From assembly GCF_907165205.1 (NCBI RefSeq), contig NC_058190.1, positions 29,787,345 through 29,851,344 of the forward strand: DNA of 64,000 nt, read 5' to 3'. Made by a program: the position numbers and the translations under genes. This DNA comes from Coccinella septempunctata (Eukaryota > Arthropoda > Insecta > Coleoptera > Coccinellidae). The notes under the pieces were generated by a model. It did not search any database. It saw only the letters and a program-made list of their open reading frames with translations, and was not told where the DNA came from. Position 1 is the stretch's first letter; the number at the start of each line of letters is the position of its first letter. This document shows positions 36,744-48,800 of this stretch, in pieces.

Positions 36744-38740
36744 GTCTAAGTTATGTATGGTGAAGAGTTGTCAGTTGGTCCAGTTTTGAAACGTGTCTTC
36801 CTCAGGGCAAATTATCATTTTTCAAAGCGAATGTGAGTAGAATGAAATTTCTATTATTGTTATTATTTGTAATTAATTACCTATAATTATTTTTCTGTCT
36901 CAACAGACCCCTGGGAGGATAGAAAGTTGGTCAAAAGCTTGAGAGATTACTTTGAAACCTCATGATTTAGTTTGCCAGTTGCATTTCAAGAGCGAACATG
37001 TACAACAAAATTGTTATTAAGGATGTTGTCCATTTACATGAATTACATAGGAAAACACTCAAACCAGAAGCGTTGCCAACAATTCAGCATCAGTTCCACA
37101 GTTATGCTGGTGAACATCTTGCGAAAGAGCAAATGTTGCAAGACAAACAAAAGCTTGTACATCAACAACCAGAAATAATACAACATCAAGAAGAAATTGT
37201 GAATCAGCACTCACAGCAAGAATCAGAAGCTCCCATAGAACATAATTACTGTGTACAACAATCAGAAAAACCATTGCAATATTTGTTGGACAAATATCAG
37301 CAATTCTTGCCCCAGCATTGGGCTTACATACCAAAGCCTGATGGAATAGAATACATTAGGTTGGATCCAGAGACTCGTCTCATTAAAAACCACATAATGG
37401 TTAGAGATGATTTAACAGTTTTGGTGAGACTACTTAATTCATTGTCATTCATTAACCATATTCATATGATTTTGTTAACAGGTTATCTTTCCCAATAAGG
37501 AAAGACTATATGTAGATGACCAAATTGTCTCGTCACTGCCTGAGGATGTTTATGCATATCTGAAAAGTGTGGAGAAGTGGCCATTGTGTGTTGGCACCCA
37601 AATTGAGAATCAAAGGTAATTGATTAAATGCAGCCAATAGCATGATTTTCATATATTGCAACATTTTCAGTTTTTCGAAAGGATGTCAAGGAGTTATTGT
37701 TGGACATGAAATGTATAAAAGAATGCAACAAAATCTTCGATGTCAATCATGTCGAGTCCTCCGAAAGAAACTCAATGATAGAAAGGGTGGCAATAGTGTC
37801 CAGGAAAAATGGATTATATTTAAGCGTAAGAAGGGTAGTACGCTGAAACAATGTTATCGTTTACAGAAAAAAGTGAGTATTAGATCATATTTACTTCTTT
37901 ACTACAGGGTCTCTATCAATTATTGTAACATTGCAGTGTGGGTGTTCCCAGCTTGGAGAAGATGAAACCACAGTATTCTGCAGCTAGAAGATATTGGCTA
38001 GCTCTCTGAGTGATGGCAGATATTAGTTAAATTTATAGAGATCCCATAGAATGTGTTATTCATAATTCATTGTTCATCATAGCATAACATGAAATCATTA
38101 AATTGTTTTTTTTTTAATTGAATAATGTCTTATACTAGTAGTAGTAGTAGTAGTAGTAACAGTTGTTTATACTTATATTATTTCATGTACAATGTAGGTT
38201 TTCCCAGCTTGATATTATTCATGTAAAGTCTGAAATAGAAATTTTGAATTTGAATTATCGTGTCTTCTTTTGATAACTGTGGTATCTGAAAAGATGTAGG
38301 GCAATGCAGGTAGCATTTTTAGTTGGCTTTCACATTTTGAAGGGCAACACATAAATATATTAACGAATAATTCCAGAAAATAGGATGATGGCAGGAATGA
38401 AATTCTCGGAAAAATGGAAAAATACGGAGGGTTGTTTTATTCCAGTTTGGATTTATTTCTGCTAACAAAGCAGTTAGAAAAGTGTATTCTAAAAACTGTG
38501 GCTGAAATGACCCTCAATATTGATCTCATAGAGGAAATCGAGAAGCAAAGAGTGCAGCTAGATGGATATGAGTCGCACAAAGTAGAGCTGACAAAAAACA
38601 AATTATAGATTTCTATATAGTTATGCGTGCCAGGTTTTTGGCCAGGTCAGATAATAAAAACCATGAAGCCAGTAGGGCAAAAATGAAGATGCATAAAAAA
38701 AATGCAAAATTGCTGACTTGAATGTGTATGCATGTTGGTT
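36744..38740 (+). pseudogene. Decayed THAP-domain-like gene inside the transposon
   Basis: A first piece starts MSKLCMVKSCQ at 36744 (Cys pair of a THAP finger). After a possible intron, VCQLHFKSE (about 36976) gives the CxxH part, and LKPEALPTI (37056) matches the conserved THAP end motif. A stop and a frameshift lie between. The longest open part (36998-37421) continues with a Gln-rich segment and YLLDKYQQFLPQHWAYIPKP. Further exon-like pieces are 37482-37615 (FPNKERLYVDDQIVSSLPED), 37675-37872 (CQSCRVLRKKLNDRKGGN) and 38414-38737, ending FYIVMRARFLARSDNK in a shifted frame. No intact catalytic core was found. The original was probably a P-like transposase or a THAP regulator. Confidence 0.5.
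38136..38158. repeat. TAG trinucleotide microsatellite
   Basis: About seven uninterrupted TAG units (actagtagtagtag...). Inside the THAP-bearing element. Confidence 0.9.
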
Positions 38741-40344
38741 TTGAGAATAAATAAATATTTCTTTTCAATTTTGTTCTAAATTCCTCTCCTTACTAATTAA
38801 ACATTTTTTATTACAAACCTCCATATAATTGCTTGCGAATCTTGATTCGCACTTATTTTATTGATAGAAAAACAGTGAAAAGAGCCATTTGCTAAAGCAG
38901 ATTCAACTAAATAAATATGCATTTCATTAACAATTCATGTTCTCCAAATTTTGATGAGATGGATATGATTCTCGGATAAGATATAACGATTTTTTTTCGC
39001 ACGATACATAACTGAGTTGAAGACGGAAACTACACAACTTAGAATAATCATCTGTATTAACAATCCACTTTCATTCTTTACTTAATATATACATATATGG
39101 ACGATGTCGCAGTTCATATTCCTTAAATATACATAAACGTACATTATTTGCTGCAAGAATGATATTCTGAATTCTCATGATGAACTTCTTATGGATTGAA
39201 AATATCAGCCATCAATATTGATCAAGCTTCGTGGAAACGGGTTATATATTATTCGTTTCTTATTAATTAACATTGATCTCCAATAACGTCATTGTCTTTG
39301 TTGTTTCAACTGCAGTTGAATCATGAACCATGAACGAATCAATGAAATTTGTATAATAATGTCATGATTCTTCTATTTAAAAAAGGCGCGAACACTGTGC
39401 ATCTCTGTCAATACATCTTCTATCCTTATCTCCTTTATTGCTTCACAGCGCCACCTGGCCTATTTACGGTTTCTTGCGGACACATTTCGTTACACTAGTT
39501 TGTTCTCCTTCTCTCTACCCTCCATAATTCAAACTGAAACCCTTCTTGTGCCTGACAGTATCCCAAACGATCGACAAATTCCTGTTGGACCATACTTACA
39601 GTTTGGCAACTGATATTAGCACATTCGATTTTAAATTCTAATTTCTGAGTCCGCAGTTGTTTCAGGTTTTGTTTTATAAACAGCATTTTTCAATTTCTGT
39701 TATAATATGAAAGCTTGAGAAAACTAATAAAATTAGGAATTTGGACAAGGTGTCATGTTAACAAAAATAACACTAGCAACTTCAAACTCTAGGGAGCGAA
39801 AGACCTTCGAATTGAGATATCACTGGACCCCCCTTCCCATTACAGAAACTAGGGGTGGCACTCTTAAAAAGTAGATCGACGTCTTCCAGCATTTTTTTTT
39901 CTCAAATCCCAGTGCGAGAAAATGAATTTAGTCCATACTTTCTGTAAACACTCTATAGGAATATAAAATATGGCACAATCCATTGCAGCCGTCGAAATAA
40001 ACCTCTTTTTTTTTAATTATGAAATATCTTTAGGAAACGTATGGAATAAGAAAATATCTCAAGGCAAAAAAATTGAAAAACAAAAGCACGTTTCGATGGT
40101 TTATGTGTAGGTATCATCAAAAATTCTCAATCAAAATTAAAATTAAAATTTTCGTCATCTTTTATTAAAAGTAGATGAAAATACTGCTTTCATTCGAATA
40201 TGATCAATTTCACACTTTCACAGTTAATATTCTGATATCATTTCCTCCAAATTTCTCAAGATAGACTACCTGAATTAAATAAGTTTCTGATAATATTAAT
40301 TGCGTTCAAACGTTTAAAAAATTGCTTCGGACAAAATTTGTAGA

Positions 40345-40830
40345 AAATGTAATGCTCTATAACTTTATAATGAATGCGAAAACAATTTGAAGACCAGCAG
40401 AGGAGATAAAAACCGATTTTTATGACCTTTATGGCCAATTTTTATTGTTTCGGCTTGCTGAAACTGTCAGATTATATTTTTTCCGTTATTCTCGAGTCAT
40501 CCAGCTCCAAAGTAAGAAAAAATTTCACCGCGCTCGAGAATGTACACGTGACGTTTTTTTTTCAAGCTTGGCGCCTTACCATACATTGTACTCTCGCAGA
40601 TTAAGAGAATATATACTTTTCAACATGTAATTAACCATGTCTTAATCTGACATTCTCGCGTATGTACCAATGATCGTAATTTTTTTTACTATTCTGACAG
40701 GCTGTCCTAGATAATTCCCCCTATATATACAGATCTAATTTCTGGTAGTTACTCTACAGGGTCCAAAGTATCTCCTTTTATATTACTCTAACACGCTCGA
40801 GTAAATCCCGAATTTCCCTTAGGCTCCCCA
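40345..40830. repeat. Dispersed repeat, copy 2 of 2
   Basis: It matches 20330-20860 over nearly its full length in the same orientation. It begins near AATGTAATGCTCTATAAC and ends near TCCCGAATTTCCCT. No coding function. Confidence 0.75.
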
Positions 40831-43800
40831 ACTATTTGTGGCGTTATCTGCTGCATATGGCGCAATATGGAAAGATGGCGTGATTTTCAAACCTTATACA
40901 CATCTGAAGGGTGGAAAGATGGTTCGCTTCATAGAAAACATGCTGTCAGATAGAAGGTTTCATGTTTTTGTTAATATATAGTTCATGTGATAAGTCATTT
41001 GACCATTTCATAGCTGAGAATAGTCTAGAAAAACACTCCCACTTTCGCTAAATTTAAAATCAAAGATGAGCTACACTTTTGTAAAAGAAACATCAAAGTT
41101 AATTCAGTCATACTTTACTTCATATCACCATTGAGTATTAACCAATGGGGGGTTTAATACTCAATGATATCACTCATTGGCGCGGCGGGAAACCCTACAT
41201 AATGGTTGTACCTAACAACCTAACCCTCGCTAAAAGAAAATATTATTACTTTACTCCAGAGATGTAAATTTCTAAAAACAAAGAGAAGTATAAACCAGTT
41301 TTTTTACCTTCTTTGATAAGACAAACACAATATTGAACGGAAAAATGTTTATTGATTGAAAATATTTGGCTATCTTTAATATGAAGATTTCACAACCTTC
41401 TAAAATAGAATAAAAAAATATCACAATTTTCGTCATAATTCAATTTTATAAATTCAGGAAGAATTTCAATTATAATCAAACAGATGTTTGAAGTCCATAC
41501 TGATACACAAAAAATATCAAATATCCATATTCTCAAATTCATGCACATTTCAAAAAATCGAAGAAAACTCGCGAAAAAACTATTTCTTCGAACAGAAAAA
41601 ATTTAAAAAATATATCATATCAGGATGAAATTCAATAAACTATTGGTTGAATAACAAGACATTAATGATTATGTTATATAAAAATAATGATGAGCAGAAA
41701 TTATGAAAGCTCCCCCATTACCAGTGACGACAATTATTAATTTACAAATATTACATAAAGACAGAGTGAAAAAATCCAATAAAAAATTATCTGTCACACT
41801 TAAGTTCATTATAAGTCGTATCATGGACTGTACAATATTTACATAGAAGAATTTTTGAACAATATAATTATCGTATCCACTGCTTTTATGAGAAGCATAC
41901 TTTATATCATGATACATACTTTACACTACATCAAAGCAACCTTTGAGCTGAAGACCAATTATGAGAAAAACAATATTAAGTGGAATTAATCTTCTTTGTT
42001 TTACAGAGATAAATACACTCAGGTCACTTTGGTATAGTGCTGACAATATACAGTTATGAAATATATACAGAAACTCGCAGCTGTTTCAATAGTAACCACA
42101 TAATAAATTATATAATAAAATACAGAATAAATAAATTTAAACATAAGTGAAAAAGTCAGAAACTTCAACCAGTATTATAACTTCATATCATATCAAAATA
42201 ACACCAACAATCAGTTATTGTAGAAATTTTTCATGTTATTCATCATCATAATGGCACAGAAACAGTTGAAACTTATATAGTTTCCAATATTTTTTCCTTA
42301 TTACTATCTGGAGGAGCGATGGTTTTTTGAAAACATGAATAGATTTGTCTCAAATTGGTCTGTTTACTACAAATATGTAATTGAATTCTGAATAACTTCC
42401 TCAGTTTTCCATTGCTCAAAACTTACGACTTATTCTAGAAGTAAATAAATCATCCATAAATTTTTATTCACTTGGGCTTTTCGCCAATGCACTAACTTAT
42501 TGTATCCTAATCGGTAATGGAATATACTTTCATATGTTGGTGTTAGGACTAATTGACAAAAACACGAGTTTCTCAAGAATCTACAAATAATGGACATTTA
42601 ATAATTGGACACTATGAAATTTTCTCAATTTCATTTGTATTATTCCATTTACTGGTTTTTGCGAAAAATCCCTTTTAGCCTATTTTATTTTCATTTTAGA
42701 TCTCTCATATTACAATTACTGTTTCACAAAAAAAAAGTGGGATACATTCTGTCCTGTAGATTCAGAACCTCATTAAATTGAGTACTAGTCAGTAATTCTG
42801 CTTTTCTTTTTTCATAACACAATCATAAGTGATATTTTAATAGACCAATGCAGGAAAATGTTTCAAATTATCTTCCTTTCTGCAAACAATTGCTATGATA
42901 TGAGAAGTCATTAGTGGCTATTGATTTTTGCCCATGTGCATCACATCTATACAGGGAGTGCCAATTAGAACTTTTCTGAAAAATATATATTTCTCCTAAG
43001 AAATTAGGCAATTTGATCTTATTTTTCAAAATATTTGGACTGATTCATGACCTCCAGTTATACAGAAAATAGATATAAAATCGCTTATTCCAAGTGGAAC
43101 ATCCTTTCAATAATATACAGTATGTTTCCTGTAATTGAATGTAGTTTGAAATTCTACGATTATTTTTTGATGAAAATGACACATGAAGGCTTTTTAGAAA
43201 ATGCTTATTTCTCTAGAGCGCATTGCACAAACTCAGATTTGATCCATAAAATTGGCTGCCCAAACGATTTTGAATGTTATTTTCTAAGTTATGATATACA
43301 GAAGATTCTATCGACACTATCAATGTTGGATTTCAAAAAAAAATCTGAAACAAATGTTTTGCGATGCAAATTAGCTATCCAGCAAGTTTCATTTATATTC
43401 GCCCTACATATTATGAAACTCTGATCATACTTTGTATTTCTGTTGTTGACAGTTGTGAAAAGGTAGCCCAACCTTGGAATTATACGTCAAGGTTTTTTTT
43501 ATTCTGTTGCATAAATAATAATAAAAATCTTCATACAAATAATTCAAAAGTTGAGTCATCTCTAGACAGCTAGCAACAATAGAAACATAGGTCAATATTT
43601 ATCAACTAGAGTTCCATATCAAGTAAGAACGAACCTAGATAAGAATTGATACATAGTATCTCATTTGCTCTCATGCAACCTCTATTTCAGAATATCTCAA
43701 GAATGGTACAATTTAGATATAGGAAACATTCAGAACATTCCACCTATTCGGGTTCTAACCTGAAGTTTTGTCATAAAACATGTGTTTATAATTGACAAAA

Positions 43801-45352
43801 TCGATTATTACCTTTTTCTGAAGGTCACGTTTGATAGTCGCCTTAGAACCTCTTGTAGATCAGCATATAATGTTGCCCAGAGAATATAAAAAAATTATGG
43901 GTAACCAATATCATACACCAGGCCTGAGGTTATTCATTCTGCTTTCGAGATATAAACAGTTTCCTATAAGAGTTCATCTGTCCGTTTTTTCTCAAAAAAT
44001 TGTGAGTAACTCAAAACTACTCAAGATAGTAATAGCGGATAGAGCACAAAATAAACACAAAAATTGAAAACATATTGGAATAACCGGAAATCATAAAACC
44101 TTTATAAAATACAAATATTTCAAAAACAAAGTTCTATTCATCTTATGGCTGCACAAATTTGTTACAGATCCAATATATATATTTCTCTGTAAACTTCTAA
44201 TGGGCACGCCTGGTGGGGAACTCTATATTATGTTTTGGCCTCGATCTCATAAGAACTATTTTTGGAATTATTCTCTAATAACCTAGGATAAATGAGAAAC
44301 AATAAAAATTGTGGGCTATGAATGCAAAATAAGGCACATTCATTAGTTTAGGATATACTATTAAATTGGAAATATAGGATAAACCCTTTTAGGGTTTTAT
44401 GAAAGTAGTTGATATTGGCAGTTTAGAGCAAGAAGATGAAAAGAATTTGGAAAAGTCCATTTTTCAATCAAGTCAATACCGCTATCATTTTGCACTGACG
44501 CCCATTTTAAGAAATCACATGGTTCATTTGAATGTTCCAAATTTGTTTCAGGCTATACCTGAAAATATCTGTCAGAAAGAATACCAAATAATAACTGGAG
44601 GCTTATTCCTTTCCTCATATTGTATTAATATTTCAAATTAAAATTTCCGTACTCTTGTGAGTCAGTTATTTAAATCATTCAAATAAATCGGTGTAAACCA
44701 CCAAATTTCAAATAATACAATTCACATCATCTAATTATTCTGTTCAAAAAAAAAAATATATTGAAACTTTACTTAAATAAAAAGACTGAATTTGGAAAGG
44801 TTCTCAGTTAGTGATTAGAAATCATGTACTTATCCATTTTTTACCATATACATTAGGTATATGTCTTGAAAGTTCTACTATCGAAAAATTTTTCACGGAA
44901 AATAAAGATACCAAAAAGTATTACCTTATATTCATCGTTGGTATCTGCTCTTGAAAGATTTCTCGAGAATTTGTTAATGAAGAGTTTATTATTTCATTGT
45001 AAATTTTTTCAATCAATAATAAGCTATTCACTATTAGTCATCATTAATTCGGCTGAAAATTTCTCATTTCAAATTTTACAGAACCTATAAATTTACCATA
45101 AATTTGAACTCCTGAAGGCACCACAATTAGCGTTATTTTTTTGAAGAAATAATCTCCAATTTCGAAATGTTCGAAATCGTCAAATATTTAAAATCAACTC
45201 AAATTCAACTCTTGAATACATATGTCAAACCTAAATGCCCTTCAATGCAAAAGAAACAAACTTTTAATATAAATGAATTTAGGAAATTGGAGCATCTTTC
45301 TACAAGAAAAAAATCAATCGAAGTAGTCATCTTCAGTTAAAGATCCGTCGGG
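40831..45352. other. Gene-poor interval between Trpm and EDC3
   Basis: Very AT-rich, few repeats, no recognisable gene. A small perfect hairpin (ATTGAGTATTAA and its complement) sits near 41132-41165. The longest open frame is 125 codons at 43047-43424 (+), with no family resemblance. Part may be a long EDC3 3' UTR transcribed leftward, but no signal proves its extent. Confidence 0.4.
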
Positions 45353-45836
45353 CTATGGTGAGTCCAACTCTTTAGGATGTATTGGAATGTAAAACTTTGA
45401 ACCAAATGGAGGTTTGTACTTGATACCTACTTCAGTAAAGCAACTTTCTGGTAAACCTAGATTGCAAAGATATATATTACCGTTATCTGTAGTGTAATAC
45501 AATGGCAATGTTGCCACTAATGAACATTTGGGATGGAAATTTGGAGTTCCTTTGGATGGTGGATCAATTGCAAAAATGGGTGAACGGTTTCTGTTTGTCC
45601 AACTAACCAAGTCCGGATATGCTTTGTTCATATCAGATTCTTCACAAAGTGCCAATATAACGAGATCACAATTAGCTGGGAGATCTCTGACCTTTGTGAC
45701 TATAGAAGAACCTGTGTGTTTGAACAAAGACATTTCTTTTTCGACCAATTTATTTATTGTGGGTACCCAGTATACGATTGTACGCACTCCATGGCTCGAC
45801 AATTGTCTGGCAGCATTGATGCCTGTTGCTCCTGGT
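45353..45836 (-). CDS. Edc3: EDC3 exon 4: YjeF_N C-terminal half
   Basis: The acceptor tttttcag (complement of 45837-45844). It encodes PGATGINAARQLSSHGVRTI, then LPANCDLVILALCEESDM, APIDPP-like FAIDPPSKG, IYLCNLGLPESCFTEVGIKY, and FGSKFYIPIHPKELDSP before TAG. After that TAG the frame stays open for 12 codons (PDGSLTEDDYFD) to TGA at 45314-45316. Confidence 0.95.
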
Positions 45837-48800
45837 CTGAAAAATAAAGGATCATTATATTTATCAATAGATCCACCGTCCTCCATACAGGGTGTTTCAT
45901 GAGTCGTTGGTCATAGCCTAATGGTGAATGCAGGTCATCCAGGCCTTTCAGAAAACTTGCTTGTTTTGAATCCTAAGGCTACTAGTTTCGGAGATAGGGG
46001 TGATTCATAAATATTAGCCGAAATTTGCGATAGCCATAACTCTGTACTACAAGGTCCGATTTTCATCAAATTTTATAGGTTTGTTAACTTCAGAATGCTC
46101 TTTTAAACGGCTCATGAAATATCAATGTTTTCAGGCAGTACTCAGAATATGATGATTTTTTCATTCAAGCCCCAAAATCTATATTTTTTATAGAAATTTC
46201 GTTATTCCCATGAATAACTACATGATTTATTCTAAGAAATTCAATTTTCACTTTGCATGGCACACTTGTCACTTGTCACAAGGGAATAGGAACCGGACGA
46301 ATTCATATTTTATGCCATTTTTTCGAAATGCAGCCCTGTTTTTATTGTTTCGGTGATAATATTTATTGTCCTTTGCCGAGATTCTGAAATATTTTAAATT
46401 ATATTTAATTCTTCTTCATTGCAAACCCTCAGTACATACTGAGTGTTCGTAAAAAAGTGTTTAAAAGTGTGCAAAGTAGAGCTGTGAATTCTTTTGAAAT
46501 TACATATTAAATTTAGGTACAAATGATGAGAACCATCTTGGAAAATGTAATCCGTAAGTGTATTTGCTTCATAACACACATAAATATTGAAATTTATTCT
46601 TCAACAGTGAAAATGTACTATTATAAGTTATGTTCAAAATGTTCTTCCATCTCGACGCATTTCCTAGCGCATTTCAGTAACTTTTTCACGCACACTCAGT
46701 GGGACCTAAGGGTTCAAAATGAAAAAGAGTTGAACAGAATTTAAAAAAAAATTAAAATCTCGACCGAAGAAAATGAATAATATCACCAAGAGAATAAAAA
46801 CAGGACCGCATTTCGAATAAATGACATAAAACATTAATTCATCCGGTTCCTTCATTGCTATTTCATGAAAGGAAATAAAAAGATTAAGGTTGTATGTGTG
46901 TTATGAAGCAAATACACTTACAGATTACATTTTCCAAGAGGGTTTACATCATTTGTATTTAAATTGAATATGTATTTTCAAAAGAATTCACAGCTCGACA
47001 TTGCATACTTTAAAATACTTTTTTACGAACCCTCAGTATGTGCTGAGGGTTCAAAATGAAGAAGAAATTAACAGAATTTGAAATAATTCAGAATCTCGGC
47101 AAAGGACAATAAATATTACCACCGAAGGAATAAAAACAGGACAGCATTTCGAAAAAATGACATAATAGTTACTTAATCAACTAGGTTAGTAATGAAAGCG
47201 AATAATGATTGAGAAATTTTAACGTGCAAGGAAGCGAGCACGTTAGCCAAGGCGCAAATAGAAGCGCAGGCTGGTGAGGTGACGCAGGGTGACGCACCTT
47301 TTTCCTGCACTGCACGTACTAACTGATAAGTCACTGTCACGCTTTATTTGAGCGGTCTTGTTTTTTTCTGTTTTACAAAAACTCGCGCTGCGTCACCTCA
47401 CTAACCTGCGTTTCTATTTGCGCCTGGCCTTAATGTTCGAGATCCTTAATAGCTCAATTAATAAATGAGTTGATTACAAGATTTTCCGTCGACCACATTT
47501 TGAATTGAATGTGAATTCTTGATTGCAAAAATTTTCTACCGATACGTAGTCAAATTTGACAGCTTATAAATTCTCTATGTTCATATCGGAATGTTGATAT
47601 TCATGCGGGCGATCGAACAATGGGGTATTTTCCTAAATTTCAAAATATATGTTATAAAAATCTTTATACCTCAAATATATCGAAATATATTTTTTTCGTT
47701 TTTAACATATTGCATTTTGTCTGTATTCACTTTCGGAAATTCTGATTTCAGAAGTGCTCTTTTATGAACATTCTACGTCATTTTCACAATCCGGCAACGC
47801 CCATCGAGTCAATAATGGTCATGAAAGTTTTCTGATCAACATAGACGTAGTAATTATCAAGTTTTGTGATCACATTTGTCATTCAAAACAAACAATGACA
47901 CAAAATGTCATCGGTTTTAAGAAGGTATAGACACGGATTACAGAAATAGTTTTATGCAATCTGTGGATATCTTCTTGAGCGGTTCCACTGTTGTCGAATT
48001 AACAAAAATTACTAGACTTTAGTAAAGGCATTCTACGTCACAAGCTTTCACATATTCGAATGTTTACTAAGTTTCGAAGGGTGTATTTCTGAAATTTCTG
48101 AATTTTGAAGCGAATCTTTCAGGTGTTGGATAACTAATGGAAACGGGTTTCCATAAATAATCTTAAATTCGATTTTGGAGTTTTAGGAAACTTGCCCATT
48201 CGAGAAGTTCATAGAGGGCATATTCGAGTTGTGACATTTTGAGTAAATCACATTGATATCGTTCCCTATAATATCTGTTAAAGAATGTGTGGAGCTGGTG
48301 GAAGCTGGAGTTGTAGTACATAGATATATTAATTACTCCCTAACCATCATAATTTTTCTACAACCTCCACAATTCATCTCTTCTCAATTCACCCGCTAGG
48401 TACTACGAGAATCAAGGCGACATAGAAATATAATAATTTTTTGGGAAGCTGCTGAATACTTTTATGTGCGATTACCCATGACAATAATTCATTAATAGGA
48501 AATTAAACAATAAAAGGGTTCATTAACAGCTAATTTCGTGTACGTTAAACAGTGCTATTATTAAGAGGTCGGCGGAAAAATGGGATTTCGTCCGGTTCCT
48601 ATTCCCTTGTGACAAGTGTGCCATGCGAAGTGAAAATTGAATTCCTTAGAATAAATTATGTAGTTTTTCATGGCAATAACGAAATTTCTGTAAGGGATGT
48701 AAAAAATATGGATTTTAGGGCTTGCGTGAAAATATTGATATTTCATGAACGAGCTTTTTGAAATGAACAAACCCATAAAATTTGATCGAAATCGGACCTT

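Larger units (their letters stand above)
36366..39526 (+). mobile_element. 3161-bp THAP-bearing DNA transposon with 8-bp target duplication
   Basis: ATTCAAAC flanks both sides exactly (36358-36365, 39527-39534). The terminal inverted repeats begin TATGGAGGGTAGAGAGAAGG and run about 85 bp (to AGGTGGCGCTG) with a few mismatches. The interior holds a decayed, intron-containing gene with THAP-like features. THAP plus an 8-bp duplication and inverted repeats is the P-element superfamily pattern. Small relatives with similar ends lie at 50714-50971 and 50979 onward. Confidence 0.85.
36080..39885. mobile_element. Old foldback element split by the THAP-like element
   Basis: The left arm (about 36100-36300: GAGTGCCACCCCCAGTTTTT, later CTAATTTTATTAGTT) pairs with the complement of the right arm (about 39670-39863). 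The arms exceed 200 bp with moderate divergence. Without the 3161-bp insert the element would be about 0.6 kb. Exact ends are uncertain. Confidence 0.75.

Noticed and set aside
43047..43424. 125-codon ORF in the gene-poor interval
   Set aside because: No recognisable motif, AT-biased composition, no splice or start context; likely chance, so not listed as a gene.
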